Part shown: positions 16,779-25,959 of the stretch, piece by piece
How the letters are laid out: every line of letters starts with the position of its first letter
Numbering within the stretch: position 1 is the first letter of the stretch
DNA from: an uncultured Oscillibacter sp.
GTDB lineage: Bacteria > Bacillota > Clostridia > Oscillospirales > Oscillospiraceae
NCBI GenBank assembly: GCA_902476875.1
Contig: CABSFC010000012.1
Location: 1 to 40,497, forward strand
DNA length: 40,497 nucleotides
Direction of reading: 5' to 3'
Made by a program: the position numbers and the translations under genes
The notes under the pieces: model-generated
Databases searched by the model: none
What the model saw: the letters and a program-made list of their open reading frames with translations, nothing else
Told to the model about the DNA's origin: nothing

Positions 16779-17210
16779 TCAGCGCATCGCCAGCGTCACG
16801 TCTCCGGTGGCGGACAGTTCCCCGTGGTTATAGATCTCCGCGGAACAGGTGGCAATGGCCTTTTCCACCCGTTCGGACGCCATTTTTGCCCGTACCTCAA
16901 TGGTATCGCCGGGCAGAATTTTTTTCAGGAAGCGCACATTGTTGATTCCCAGAAACAGCGGAATTTTTCCGGCATACCGCTCCGCGGACAGCAGCAGGAT
17001 ATCCGCCGTCTGCGCCATACATTCCACGGAGTAGACACCAGGCAGAACGGGCTCCTCCGGGAAATGGCCCTTAAAGATCTCACGGTTCGGGTCCACGTAG
17101 AACGTTGTCACAATCTCCTTGCCCGGTACCATTTCCTCAACGGTCGTGACCAGAAGCATCGGGTCCCGGTGCGGGATCACCTGTTTGATCTCCTCTTGAT
17201 TCATTTTCAT
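16779..17210 (-). CDS. fabZ: FabZ-like 3-hydroxyacyl-ACP dehydratase
   Basis: A 143-residue hotdog-fold dehydratase. GHFPEEPVLPGV carries catalytic His49, and the SVECMAQTAD helix carries Glu63, the FabZ pair. Length matches FabZ. Initiation at 17210 with AAGGA about 10 nt upstream is preferred; the upstream extension reads through a hairpin. It normally removes water from 3-hydroxyacyl-ACP in fatty-acid synthesis. Here it stands apart from other fab genes, 102 bp behind nifJ on the same strand, so a role in the catabolic cluster is possible but unproven. Confidence 0.9.
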   Translation of the reverse strand: MKMNQEEIKQVIPHRDPMLLVTTVEEMVPGKEIVTTFYVDPNREIFKGHFPEEPVLPGVYSVECMAQTADILLLSAERYAGKIPLFLGINNVRFLKKILPGDTIEVRAKMASERVEKAIATCSAEIYNHGELSATGDVTLAMR

Positions 17211-17237
17211 AGCGCGCACATCCTTTCCGTTAGATTT

Positions 17238-17275
17238 TGTCAATGCCGCACACCGGTTGGCGTGCGGCATTGACA
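17238..17275. repeat. 14-bp perfect inverted repeat between nifJ and fabZ
   Basis: TGTCAATGCCGCAC (17238-17251) and GTGCGGCATTGACA (17262-17275) flank a 10-nt loop. No T-run follows on either strand, so it is not a classical intrinsic terminator. It could stabilise or process the nifJ-fabZ transcript, or bind a protein. Confidence 0.8.
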
Positions 17276-17312
17276 GGAGAGAGACCTGTTTTGGCAATTT
17301 GCTCGATCAGCT

Positions 17313-20300
17313 TCAACCGTCCGCCAGCTTGCGGTATTTGGCGTAACGCTCCTTGGCCTCGCGGATGGTCTTTTCGTAAAGCCGCTTCGCACGTCCGGGG
17401 AAATTGATCTGCAGGGAGGCATAGCGGTTTTCTCCCTTCAGATAATCCATCATCTTGCCGCTGTCCGGCTCGGGAGAATCCAGCTGGAAGGGGTTCTTGC
17501 CCTCTGCGATGCGGCGGGGATCATAGCGGTACAGGTGCCAATAGCCGCACTCCACCGCGCGTTTCATCTCTTCCTGCGTGCAGCTCATGCCGGCCTTGAT
17601 GCCATGCTCCAGGCAGGGGCAGTATGCGATGACGATGGCGGGACCGGGATAGGCTTCCGCCTCGCGGATCGCCTTCAGCGTCTGCGCCTGGTCATAGCCC
17701 ATGGCAACCTGCGCCACATAGATATAGCCGTAGCTCATGGCGATGGCGCCCAGGTCCTTCTTCTTGACCTCCTTGCCGGCCGCCGCGAACTTGGCGATGG
17801 CCGCCGTGGGCGTGGACTTGGAGGACTGACCGCCAGTGTTGGAGTAAACCTCCGTGTCCATCACCAGGACATTGATATCCCGGTTTTGCGCGAGGACATG
17901 GTCGATGCCGCCAAAGCCGATGTCGTAGGCCCAGCCGTCGCCGCCGAAGGCCCACACGGACTTCTTGGTCAGGAACTCCCTGTTCTTCAGAATAAATTCC
18001 GTCTCTTCGCAGGGCTCCACACTTTCCAGCGCGGCCACCAGGGCGTCGGTGACCTCCCGGGTCACGGCGGGATCGTCCCACTTCTCCAGATAGGCGGAAA
18101 CCGCTTCAGCGGCCACGCCGCGTTCCTGCAGCTCTTTCAGGCGGATCATCAGCTCGCCGTGAATCGCGCCGTGGGCCCGCAGGAAGCCGTAAGCGAACTC
18201 CGCGTTGTCCTCAAACAGGGACTGCTCCCAGCAGGGGCCGAAGCCGCGGCTGTCGCAGGAGTAGGGCGTCATGGGCATGGCGCCGCCGTAGGCGGAGGAG
18301 CAGCCGGAGGCGTTTGCCACGTACATGCGGCTGCCAAACAGCTGGGTCACCAGCTTGATGTAGGTCGTCTCCGCGCAGCCGGCGCAGGCGGCGGAGAACT
18401 GGAAATAAGGCTTGGCGAACTGGCTGTTCTTCACAGTCCTGTCGCTGATGATGTCCTTCTTCAGCAGGGCCTCGTTCATGGCGTAGTTGTCGAAGTTGGG
18501 CTGCTGCTCCTTCTGGCTCTCGAAGGGGACCATCTCCAAAGCGCCCTTGGCGGGGCAGGCGGTCAGGCACACGCCGCAGCCCAGGCAGTCATAGGGAGAC
18601 ACCTGCATACGGAAAGAATAGGCGGGGGCGTCCTTGCCCAGGCCCTTGGCGGGAACCGTGACGAAGGAGGCGGGCGCGCCCCGCTTCTCCTCCTCGGTCA
18701 CCAGAACGGGACGGATGGCGGCATGGGGGCACGCCATGGAGCAGCGGTTGCACTGGATGCAGGCGTCGGAATTCCACTGGGGGACCGTGACAGCCACGCC
18801 GCGCTTGCTGTAAGCGGTGGTGCCGTTCTCCCAGGTGCCGTCCAGACAGTTGTGCTTTTTGAACAGGGAGACAGGCAGCTTGTCGCCGTGCTGGCGGTCC
18901 ATGGGGACCACGATCTCCTTGACGAAGGGCGTGCCCTTCAGCTCCTCCGTCTCACCGTCGGCGGCGTTGGCCCAGGTCTCGGGGATGTCCACCTTCACCA
19001 TGCCGCTGAGACCGGCGTCCACAGCCCGGTTGTTCAAGTCCACGATCTCCTGGCCGCCCTTCTTGAAGTAGCTGTTATAGTTGCCCTTCTTCATCTCCTC
19101 CACGGCCATCTCGATGGGGATGACCTTGGTCAGCTGGAAGAAGGCGGATTGGAGGATGGTGTTGATGCGGCCGCCCAGGCCCAGCTCACGGGCAATCCGG
19201 GTGGCGTCCATGATGTAGAATTGGGCGTGCTTGTTGGCCAGATCCCGCTTCATCCTGGCGGGCAGGCGCCGGTCCAGCTCCTCCGCGGTCCAGGGACAGT
19301 TTAGAAGATACACGCCGCCGTCCTTCAGGTCCGCGGTGGTGTCGTATTTGTCCACGTACGTCGGCGCATGGACGGCCACAAAATCAGCGGAGGACACCAG
19401 ATAGGTGGCACGGATCGGCTGGTCGCCAAACCGCAGGTGGGACTGGGTCAGGCCGCCGGACTTCATGGAGTCGTAGGAGAAATATGCCTGGGCATACTTG
19501 TCGGCGCTGAGGCCGATGGTGGTGATGGCGTTCTTGTTGGCGCCCACGGTGCCGTCGCCGCCCAGGCCCCAGATCTTGCAGGCGGTCTGGCCGGGGTAAT
19601 CCAGCGCGATCTCCTCATAGGGCAGCGAGGTGAAGGTCACGTCGTCCTCAATGCCGATGGTGAAGCCGTTCTTGGGCTTGTCCTGCTTCAGGTTGTCATA
19701 CACCGCCACGATCTGGCCGGGCGTGGTGTCCTTGGAGGCAAGGCCGTACCGGCCGCCGACCACCTGGATATCCGCGCGTCCCGCCTGCTGCAGGGCGCTC
19801 TGGACATCCAGATACAGCGGCTCGCCGACGGAGCCGGATTCCTTGGTGCGGTCCAGGACCGCCACCTTTTTGCAGGTGGCCGGGATGGCATCCGCGAAAT
19901 GCCGGACGGAGAAGGGCCGGTACAGATGGACCTGCACCATGCCCACCTTGCGGCCATGGGCGTTCAGATAGTCCACGGTATCCTTGACCGTCTCCGCGCC
20001 GGAGCACATGATGACAACGACTTCCTCGGCGTCAGGCGCGCCATAGTAATTGAAGAGCTTGTAATCCCGGCCCGTCAGCCTGTTGATCTCATCCATGTAA
20101 TGCTGGACCACGCCGGGGATGGAAGCGATCCTCTCGTTGGCGCCCTCCTTGCACTGGAAGAACACATCCGGGTTGACCGTGGTTCCGCGGGTGGAGGGGT
20201 GCTCCGGGTTCAGGCCGTTTTTGCGGAACGCCTGCAGCTGCTTCTGGTCCACCAGGGCCGCCAGGTCGTCATAGTCCAGGGCCTCGATCCGCTGCATCTC

Positions 20301-20831
20301 GTGGGAGGTGCGGAAGCCGTCAAAACAGTGCATGAACGCGTAGCGGCCGCCGATGGCGGACAGGTGGGCCACAGCGCCCAGATCCATAGCCTCCTGCGGG
20401 GAGGAGGACATCAGCATGCCAAAGCCGGTCATGCGGCAGGTCATGGCGTCGGAGTGGTCGCCGAAGATGGACAGCGCATGGGCGCTGACCGTCCGGCAGG
20501 AGACATGGAACACGCCGGGAAGGAACTCGCCGCCGATCTTGTACATGGGCGGGATCATCAGCAGCAGACCCTGAGACGCCGTATACGTGGTCGTCAGCGC
20601 GCCAGCCTGCAAGGAGCCGTGGCAGGTTCCCGCCGCGCCGGCCTCGGACTGCATCTCAATGACTTCCACAGTGTTTCCAAAGATATTTTTCTTCCCCTTG
20701 GCAGCCCATTCGTCCACCTTCTCCGCCATCGTGGAGGAGGGCGTGATGGGAAAGATCGCGGCCACCTCGGTAAATGCGTAGGATGCGTATGCTGCCGCGG
20801 TGTTGCCATCCATTACAACAAATTTTTTCAT
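17313..20831 (-). CDS. nifJ: pyruvate:ferredoxin (flavodoxin) oxidoreductase
   Basis: A 1,172-residue single-chain oxidoreductase that oxidises pyruvate with CoA to acetyl-CoA, CO2 and reduced ferredoxin. The N-terminal domain has AYAFTEVAAIFPITPSSTMAE. Two 4Fe-4S clusters come from CIQCNRCSMACP (near 690) and CLGCGVCLTACP (near 747). CAGCAETTYIKL gives further cluster ligands, and GDGWAYDIGFGG with SNTGGQSSKSTPT (near 960-1010) binds thiamine diphosphate. All domains are complete. The start at 20831 has GAAGGATG upstream. It lies 59 bp behind a 2-hydroxyacid dehydrogenase on the same strand. Other 2-oxoacids are possible substrates. Confidence 0.96.
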   Translation of the reverse strand: MKKFVVMDGNTAAAYASYAFTEVAAIFPITPSSTMAEKVDEWAAKGKKNIFGNTVEVIEMQSEAGAAGTCHGSLQAGALTTTYTASQGLLLMIPPMYKIGGEFLPGVFHVSCRTVSAHALSIFGDHSDAMTCRMTGFGMLMSSSPQEAMDLGAVAHLSAIGGRYAFMHCFDGFRTSHEMQRIEALDYDDLAALVDQKQLQAFRKNGLNPEHPSTRGTTVNPDVFFQCKEGANERIASIPGVVQHYMDEINRLTGRDYKLFNYYGAPDAEEVVVIMCSGAETVKDTVDYLNAHGRKVGMVQVHLYRPFSVRHFADAIPATCKKVAVLDRTKESGSVGEPLYLDVQSALQQAGRADIQVVGGRYGLASKDTTPGQIVAVYDNLKQDKPKNGFTIGIEDDVTFTSLPYEEIALDYPGQTACKIWGLGGDGTVGANKNAITTIGLSADKYAQAYFSYDSMKSGGLTQSHLRFGDQPIRATYLVSSADFVAVHAPTYVDKYDTTADLKDGGVYLLNCPWTAEELDRRLPARMKRDLANKHAQFYIMDATRIARELGLGGRINTILQSAFFQLTKVIPIEMAVEEMKKGNYNSYFKKGGQEIVDLNNRAVDAGLSGMVKVDIPETWANAADGETEELKGTPFVKEIVVPMDRQHGDKLPVSLFKKHNCLDGTWENGTTAYSKRGVAVTVPQWNSDACIQCNRCSMACPHAAIRPVLVTEEEKRGAPASFVTVPAKGLGKDAPAYSFRMQVSPYDCLGCGVCLTACPAKGALEMVPFESQKEQQPNFDNYAMNEALLKKDIISDRTVKNSQFAKPYFQFSAACAGCAETTYIKLVTQLFGSRMYVANASGCSSAYGGAMPMTPYSCDSRGFGPCWEQSLFEDNAEFAYGFLRAHGAIHGELMIRLKELQERGVAAEAVSAYLEKWDDPAVTREVTDALVAALESVEPCEETEFILKNREFLTKKSVWAFGGDGWAYDIGFGGIDHVLAQNRDINVLVMDTEVYSNTGGQSSKSTPTAAIAKFAAAGKEVKKKDLGAIAMSYGYIYVAQVAMGYDQAQTLKAIREAEAYPGPAIVIAYCPCLEHGIKAGMSCTQEEMKRAVECGYWHLYRYDPRRIAEGKNPFQLDSPEPDSGKMMDYLKGENRYASLQINFPGRAKRLYEKTIREAKERYAKYRKLADG

Positions 20832-20890
20832 AGTATCATCCTTCTATTTTGATGTATTGCTGAAAGAATCTGAACTCACCACGCAGCCGG

Positions 20891-21853
20891 TCAGCACACG
20901 GATACAACGGGATAGAGGGGCGCTCCGCCCCGCAAAACCTCAGCCACATTTTTCGCGGCCTTTGTCTTCAGCTCCTCAACACCCTCTACAGTGTTATAAG
21001 CGGCATGGTCCGTCATGACCACATTGTCCAGCCTCATAAATTCGGAGTCCATGGGAACCGGCTCTACGCAGTGGGTGTCCAGTCCCGCGCACAGAATCGC
21101 ATGGTTTTTCAATGCGTCAAGCAGCGCATCTCCATCCACCAGGCCCCCCCGGCTCACATTGATCAAAATGGCGCTTTTCTTCATCTGGGAAAGGGCCGCC
21201 GCGTCGATGATCCCCCGGGTATTTTCCGTCAGGTTCAGATGCAGCGAGACAAAATCCGAAACCGCCAGCAGTTCGGAAAACTCCACTTTTCGGACGCCGA
21301 TCTCCCGCAGCTGTTCTTCTGTCAAAAACGGATCATACGCCACGACCTCCCGGAGGCCGAAGCCGCCGACCTTTCGCACCACCGCGCGGGCGATCCGCCC
21401 CGCGCCGATCAGGCCCAGCGTCTTTCCCTGCAGCCGATACCCGGGGGACTGGATATTCCATGCTCCCTCCCGGATCCTCCGGTCCCGCAGAGCCACGCTC
21501 CGCAGGCAGGCGAAGAGCAGTGCCAGGGCGTGATCGGAAACATCCTCCATGCAGTAATCCGGGACATTCGTCACCTGGATACCACATTCCGCCGCGGCCT
21601 TTAAGTCCACATTGTCAACGCCGACGCCATAACGGCTGATGACCTTGCACCGCTTAAGCCCGCGGATCGCCTCCGCTGTCATCGGCGCCAGATCCAGTAA
21701 AATCGCGTCCGCGTCCGCGCAGTTCCGCACGATTTCCTCCGCGGTTCCGCAATTGCAGAGCACCAGCTCCGCGTCACATGCCCGCAGAATCTCCCGCTCG
21801 ATCTCAAAACTGGGCTGCCGCTGATCTGTCACACAAACTCGAAACTTACTCAT
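20891..21853 (-). CDS. D-isomer-specific 2-hydroxyacid dehydrogenase
   Basis: A 320-residue NAD-dependent dehydrogenase of the D-2-hydroxyacid/C-terminal-binding-protein group. It interconverts a D-2-hydroxyacid and the 2-oxo acid. The NAD fold has GLIGAGRIA (147-155) and acidic Asp174 (VAYDPF). Catalytic residues are Arg235 (NVSRGGLVD), Glu264 (CVEPV) and His283 (TDHAAYN). The substrate is not deducible; 3-phosphoglycerate is unlikely because the ACT/serine-pathway features are absent. AAAGGAG precedes the ATG. It sits between an SDR and nifJ with gaps of 27 and 59 bp. Confidence 0.9.
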   Translation of the reverse strand: MSKFRVCVTDQRQPSFEIEREILRACDAELVLCNCGTAEEIVRNCADADAILLDLAPMTAEAIRGLKRCKVISRYGVGVDNVDLKAAAECGIQVTNVPDYCMEDVSDHALALLFACLRSVALRDRRIREGAWNIQSPGYRLQGKTLGLIGAGRIARAVVRKVGGFGLREVVAYDPFLTEEQLREIGVRKVEFSELLAVSDFVSLHLNLTENTRGIIDAAALSQMKKSAILINVSRGGLVDGDALLDALKNHAILCAGLDTHCVEPVPMDSEFMRLDNVVMTDHAAYNTVEGVEELKTKAAKNVAEVLRGGAPLYPVVSVC

Positions 21854-21880
21854 TTTTTTGTTCTCCTTTCGCGCTGGAAG

Positions 21881-22639
21881 TCAGGCTCCCATCCAGCCGC
21901 CGTCCACGCACAGGACGTGTCCGGTCACATAGTCAGAGGCGTGGGAAGCCAGGAAGATGGCGGCGCCTCCCAGCTCAGAGGGGTCCCCCAGCCTGCCCAC
22001 CGGGATACGGGAGAGGATCTCGTCCCGGTTTTTGGGGTCGCGCAGCAGGTCGCCGGTCAGCTCCGTCTCAAAAAAACCGGGGGCAATGCAGTTCACATTG
22101 ACGCCTCTGGAGGCCCACTCGTTGGCCATGGATTTGGAAAACTGGGCTATGGCGCCCTTGGTGGCGGCATAGGGGGAGATCAGCTTGCGGCCCTGGAACG
22201 TATTGAGCGACGCGATGTTGATGATCTTGCCGTATCCCTTTTCCAGCATCAGCGCGCCCACGCGCTGGCACAGGAAATAGGCGGCGCGGCAGTTGACGCT
22301 CATGATCTGATCATACTTGTCCACCGGGAACTCCTCCGCGGGGCAGCGGTACTGCAGTCCCGCGTTGTTCACCAGAATATCAATCGTCCCAAAATCGCGG
22401 ACGACCTCATCCACCAACGCCTTCTGCTCTTCCAAATCGGCGATGTTATAGTTGTATTTCCTGCAGACCACATCGTATTTCTTCATTTCCTCGAGAAACT
22501 CGTCGGAGACGCTTCTGGAGACCACCGCGATATTGGCTCCCGCGGCGGCAAACGCCTCTGTGATCCCCCGTCCCAGGCCCCTTTGGCCGCCGGTGATCAG
22601 CGCGGTGCGATGGGATATGTCAAATAAATTATTCTTCAT
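21881..22639 (-). CDS. KduD-like short-chain dehydrogenase/reductase
   Basis: A 252-residue classical SDR. The nucleotide motif TGGQRGLG (16-23), NNAG (91-94) and the catalytic Ser144, Tyr157 and Lys161 (YAATK) are all present. The C-terminal SDYVTGHVLCVDGGWMGA and YGKIINIASLNTFQG resemble 2-deoxy-D-gluconate 3-dehydrogenase/KduD and gluconate 5-dehydrogenase proteins, which oxidise or reduce sugar acids with NAD(P). That suggests a sugar acid or hydroxyacid substrate. AGGAGATAAGG lies before the ATG. It lies directly after the TRAP permease gene. Confidence 0.9.
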   Translation of the reverse strand: MKNNLFDISHRTALITGGQRGLGRGITEAFAAAGANIAVVSRSVSDEFLEEMKKYDVVCRKYNYNIADLEEQKALVDEVVRDFGTIDILVNNAGLQYRCPAEEFPVDKYDQIMSVNCRAAYFLCQRVGALMLEKGYGKIINIASLNTFQGRKLISPYAATKGAIAQFSKSMANEWASRGVNVNCIAPGFFETELTGDLLRDPKNRDEILSRIPVGRLGDPSELGGAAIFLASHASDYVTGHVLCVDGGWMGA

Positions 22640-22709
22640 GTACCTTATCTCCTACACAGTGGGATTGGCTTGCCGTGAAGCAAAGCCTTGCATGTTTATC
22701 ACGTCGGCG

Positions 22710-24002
22710 TTACACCAGCGCCAGGCTGATTGCCGGAATATAGGTGATGAGAAGCAGCGCCGCAAGGAAGCATAACAGGAACGGGAGCGCATGTTTGGCA
22801 ATTGTTGTAACCGGCAATTTTGTCATGGAGCTTGCGACATACAGATTCAGGCCAATGGGCGGCGTCACAAATCCGATGGCCAGGTTCACCACCATGATGA
22901 CGCCGAAATGCACGCCGTCAATTCCAAACTGCGTGACGGCACTGGCAAAAATGGGCGCCAGGATCAAAATCGCCGGCGTACTGTCCATCAACGCGCCCAC
23001 GATCAGCAGGAAGATATTCAGCACGATCAGCAGAACGACCTTGGAGGTGAAGGACGAGGCGATAAACGACGCGATTGCCTGCGGAACACCCGAGAAGGTC
23101 AGGACCCGGCCGAAAACCGTCGCAAAGGCCACAACCGCCATGATGGGGGCAATGGTCCCCAGAGCCTCCGCGTAAATGTTGTACAGGTCCTTGAACGAGA
23201 CGGTCTTATAGATAAACATGCTGACAATGACCGCATAGATCACGGAAATACCGGCGGCCTCCGTGGGGGTCATAATGCCGCTGTAAATACCGCCCAGAAT
23301 GATCACCGGGGACAGGAGGGCGAACACGCTGTCCTTCAGAATGCCGAGAAAGCCTTGGGCCCGCAGGCGCGCCATGTTCTCCTGCAGCTTTTCCTTGTCC
23401 TCGCCGCGGGTCTTGCAGTAGAAAACCGCATAGGCGATCAGGCTGAACGCAATCAGGAAGCCGGGGATGATGCCGGCAATGAACAGGCTGCTGACGGACT
23501 CTCCCGTCGCCAGTCCATACATGATAAAGGGGATACTGGGCGGGATGATGATGCCCAGGCTGCCGGCCGTCGTCACCAGTGCCGTGGTAAATTCCAGGCT
23601 GTATCCCAGGTTGGTCAGGATGGGAATGCACATCGCGCCCACGGCGGCCACGGTGGCCGGCGCGGAGCCGGAGATCGCCCCGTAAAACAGGCAGGTGATG
23701 ATGACCGCGATGGGCAGGCCGGCGGGCAACCTGCCAAGGAAGAACGTAAAGAAGTCAAACAGCCGCTTGGAAATTCCGCCCCGGGCCATGATCACGCCGG
23801 AGATGATAAACAGAGGGATCGCCAGCATGGACTGCACATCGATGCCGCAAATAAAATTCCGCACGCAGTATACCGCCGTCGTCGTCATGGACGGATCGAT
23901 GATCGTGCTGGCCACGCAGGTGATCGCGATGCTGACGCCGATGGGAACGCCGATGATCAGCAGCCCAAAAAACAGGAGAAACATGATTGCTACAGGATTC
24001 AT
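22710..24002 (-). CDS. dctM: TRAP transporter large permease (DctM)
   Basis: A 430-residue, roughly 12-helix subunit that carries sodium-driven solute translocation in TRAP transporters. Family segments include GVPIGVSIAI near the start, IPLFIISGVIMARGG, AISGSAPATVAAVGAM, AGSLGIIIPPSIPFIMYG and, near the end, GFVTPPIGLNLYVASS. The ATG overlaps the dctQ stop codon by 4 nt (ATGA), indicating coupled translation. The substrate is set by DctP and is not known. Confidence 0.95.
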   Translation of the reverse strand: MNPVAIMFLLFFGLLIIGVPIGVSIAITCVASTIIDPSMTTTAVYCVRNFICGIDVQSMLAIPLFIISGVIMARGGISKRLFDFFTFFLGRLPAGLPIAVIITCLFYGAISGSAPATVAAVGAMCIPILTNLGYSLEFTTALVTTAGSLGIIIPPSIPFIMYGLATGESVSSLFIAGIIPGFLIAFSLIAYAVFYCKTRGEDKEKLQENMARLRAQGFLGILKDSVFALLSPVIILGGIYSGIMTPTEAAGISVIYAVIVSMFIYKTVSFKDLYNIYAEALGTIAPIMAVVAFATVFGRVLTFSGVPQAIASFIASSFTSKVVLLIVLNIFLLIVGALMDSTPAILILAPIFASAVTQFGIDGVHFGVIMVVNLAIGFVTPPIGLNLYVASSMTKLPVTTIAKHALPFLLCFLAALLLITYIPAISLALV

Positions 24003-24505
24003 TCCATCCCCTCCTTCAGCTCTTTTCTATGCAGCAGGTAAGCCCTGATCTTTCTGAAATATTTTTCTGCCAGCCGGAAGATCGCGAATCCAATGCCGGC
24101 CATAAACGAGGCGTACACAAACTGCATCGGGATCTGCATAGCCGGGCTGGGCTGCGGATTTGTCGTAAATTTCGCCAGCACCTCAATCGTCGGCCGGATC
24201 AAATACACCAGAAACACAAAATAGATCAGATCCTGGATCACACACAGCGCCGGCGCGATCTTCGGGAATGCCATTTCCAAAATATTGATCTTCATGTTTC
24301 CGTCATTCTTGACGGCAAGGCCCATGCCGACAAACACCGCCCATATAAAGCAGTAGCGGGCCAGCTCATCCGACCAGGAGAGGGAGTTGTTCAGGACATA
24401 TCTGAAAAAGACGCCCACGGAGATCAAAATCGTAACGATGCCCAACAGGATCGCGCCGATGAGTTCTTCGATATGCTCGTCGAGCCATAGTAGAATTTTT
24501 TTCAT
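23999..24505 (-). CDS. dctQ: TRAP transporter small permease (DctQ)
   Basis: A 168-residue four-helix subunit. It starts MKKILLWLDEHIEELIGAIL, followed by VGVFFRYVLNNSLSWSDELAR, the typical DctQ loop (FRYVxxxSxxWxxEL). The ATG at 24505 has GAAGG 5 nt upstream; a start four codons earlier (24517) lacks a site. It overlaps dctM by 4 nt and follows dctP after a hairpin-bearing gap. Confidence 0.93.
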   Translation of the reverse strand: MKKILLWLDEHIEELIGAILLGIVTILISVGVFFRYVLNNSLSWSDELARYCFIWAVFVGMGLAVKNDGNMKINILEMAFPKIAPALCVIQDLIYFVFLVYLIRPTIEVLAKFTTNPQPSPAMQIPMQFVYASFMAGIGFAIFRLAEKYFRKIRAYLLHRKELKEGME

Positions 24506-24592
24506 ATAAACCTTCATTTCTCATGGAGTTGATATCCGATCCATACAGGTAAAATTCAGGAGACGGCAGCTCCTCTGAACAGAGGCAGAAAT

Positions 24593-24640
24593 GAGGCGGA
24601 GAGGGCTTTCCGCACATTCCGTCCGTTCCCTCTCCGCCTC
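24593..24640 (-). other. dctP-dctQ intercistronic hairpin
   Basis: GAGGCGGAGAGGG and CCCTCTCCGCCTC form a perfect 13-bp stem with a 22-nt loop, starting 9 bp after the dctP stop. There is no clean T-run (ATTTCTG follows). Such hairpins commonly stabilise the 5' message so that the binding protein is made in excess of the permease; a partial terminator is the alternative. Confidence 0.75.
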
Positions 24641-24648
24641 AGCATCAA

Positions 24649-25707
24649 TCACGCAAGCGTGGCCATGTACGCATCCCAAACCTCGGAGGAAACGGCATTC
24701 TGAATATCGTCCCACACGGGGCTGACCGCTTCACGGAAAGCCTCCCGCTCCTCATCTGTCAAATCGATAATGGTGCAGCCATACTCGGTCAAGAACTCCT
24801 CTTTTTCCTGCGTAGAGGTTTCGCAGTACTCCTTGTTGCGCTCAAGGCCGACCTCCTTGCAGGCATAGTCGAACATTTCGCGCAGATCATCAGGCAAACT
24901 GTTGTAGAAGTCCAGATTGCAGATCCACAGGCCCACATCGCCCAGATAGTTTGTCTTCATGAAATAATCCTGCTGCTCGTAAAACGCCTGAGAGACAAAC
25001 AGCTCCAGAGAGTTCTCCTGCGCCTCGACGGTGCCCTGCTGCAGCGCGGTGTAGAGTTCGTTGAACGCCAGCGGCGTCACGTTGGCGCCGCACAGCTCCC
25101 AGGTCTTCATCTGGAAAGCGTTCTCCTGCGTGCGGATGACCAGGCCCTTGCAGTCGTCGGGGGTATGGATGGCCTTGTTGGCGGACAGCTGGCGGAAGCT
25201 TCTGTGGGTCAGCATCATCAGCTTAAAGCCGGCGGCCTGGTTGGAGGCGTCCAGAGCGGCGAGGAAGCCCTCGTCTTCGATGGTGTTCTCCATATCCGCT
25301 GTGTCCGACCAGGAATAGGGGATATCCAGAACGGCGCAGTCGGGCACAAAGCTGGTCTGCGTGCCCGAGGTGGTCAGCATCAGGGTCAACTCGCCGTTCA
25401 AAACCGCCTCCGTCATCTCACGGTTGGCGCCCAGCTGGTTGTTGGGGAAAATCGTAACCTTAAAGCGGCCGTTGCCGTTGGTCTCCAGGTACTCCTTGAT
25501 TGCCAGGGCGCACTGATGCTGCGCGGTGTCCTCCGCGGCGCCATGGCCAATCGTGATGTTGTAAACCGTATCCTCTGCCGTGCCGCCATTCGATGTGTTC
25601 GTGCTGTCGCCGGACGTGTCAGGGCTGGTGGTGCCGCCGCCGCAGGCGGCCAAAGTCAGAACCATTGCAAGGGTCAAAACCAGAGCTGCTACTTTCTTCA
25701 TTTTCAT
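24649..25707 (-). CDS. dctP: TRAP transporter solute-binding lipoprotein (DctP)
   Basis: A 352-residue DctP/TAXI-unrelated TRAP binding protein. The signal peptide ends in the lipobox LTLAAC with Cys22, then a Ser/Thr/Gly linker. The fold segments YNITIGHGAAEDTAQHQCAL, FPNNQLGANREMTEAVLNGE and GLVIRTQENAFQMKTWELCG are typical. The conserved Arg in VIRTQ normally salt-bridges a ligand carboxylate, which fits a carboxylate substrate. CNLDFYNSLPDDLREM follows. The start at 25707 with AAAGGA about 8 nt upstream is chosen over a longer in-frame extension. It is the first gene of the cluster. Confidence 0.93.
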   Translation of the reverse strand: MKMKKVAALVLTLAMVLTLAACGGGTTSPDTSGDSTNTSNGGTAEDTVYNITIGHGAAEDTAQHQCALAIKEYLETNGNGRFKVTIFPNNQLGANREMTEAVLNGELTLMLTTSGTQTSFVPDCAVLDIPYSWSDTADMENTIEDEGFLAALDASNQAAGFKLMMLTHRSFRQLSANKAIHTPDDCKGLVIRTQENAFQMKTWELCGANVTPLAFNELYTALQQGTVEAQENSLELFVSQAFYEQQDYFMKTNYLGDVGLWICNLDFYNSLPDDLREMFDYACKEVGLERNKEYCETSTQEKEEFLTEYGCTIIDLTDEEREAFREAVSPVWDDIQNAVSSEVWDAYMATLA

Positions 25708-25861
25708 CTTTCTTTTCCTTTCCTCGATTTTGTTTGTATTTAGATCAACCACGGTTCGTGGAAAATCTCACAGGCTTTCCCTGGCCGTCCGGCAAACGCG
25801 GAGAAGCTCCGCCGGCGTCCGTTTTTCTGTGCTGCCGTCCGCTCCCCATTTTCCATTATGC

Positions 25862-25900
25862 GGAATAGCATTCCATATTTTGTTAAAAATAAAAGCACAA
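25862..25900 (-). promoter_or_regulatory. candidate dctP promoter with overlapping inverted repeat
   Basis: On the minus strand TTGTGC (25895-25900) and TATGGA (25872-25877) are 17 bp apart. The inverted repeat GGAAT-AGC-ATTCC (25862-25874) covers the -10 end. Repression by the divergent IclR protein would fit, but the -10 is weak. Confidence 0.45.
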
Positions 25901-25944
25901 GCCGGATTTGCGCTTTTCTTCATTTTCCGTATGTCGAAATAGGA

Positions 25945-25959
25945 TTCCGCAATATGGAA
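25945..25959. promoter_or_regulatory. candidate IclR operator
   Basis: TTCC-GCAATAT-GGAA is an inverted repeat with outer half-sites TTCC/GGAA, a common IclR-family operator shape. The same words TTCCATATT and GCGGAAT recur, in rearranged order, around 25860-25880 next to the dctP promoter. Confidence 0.5.
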
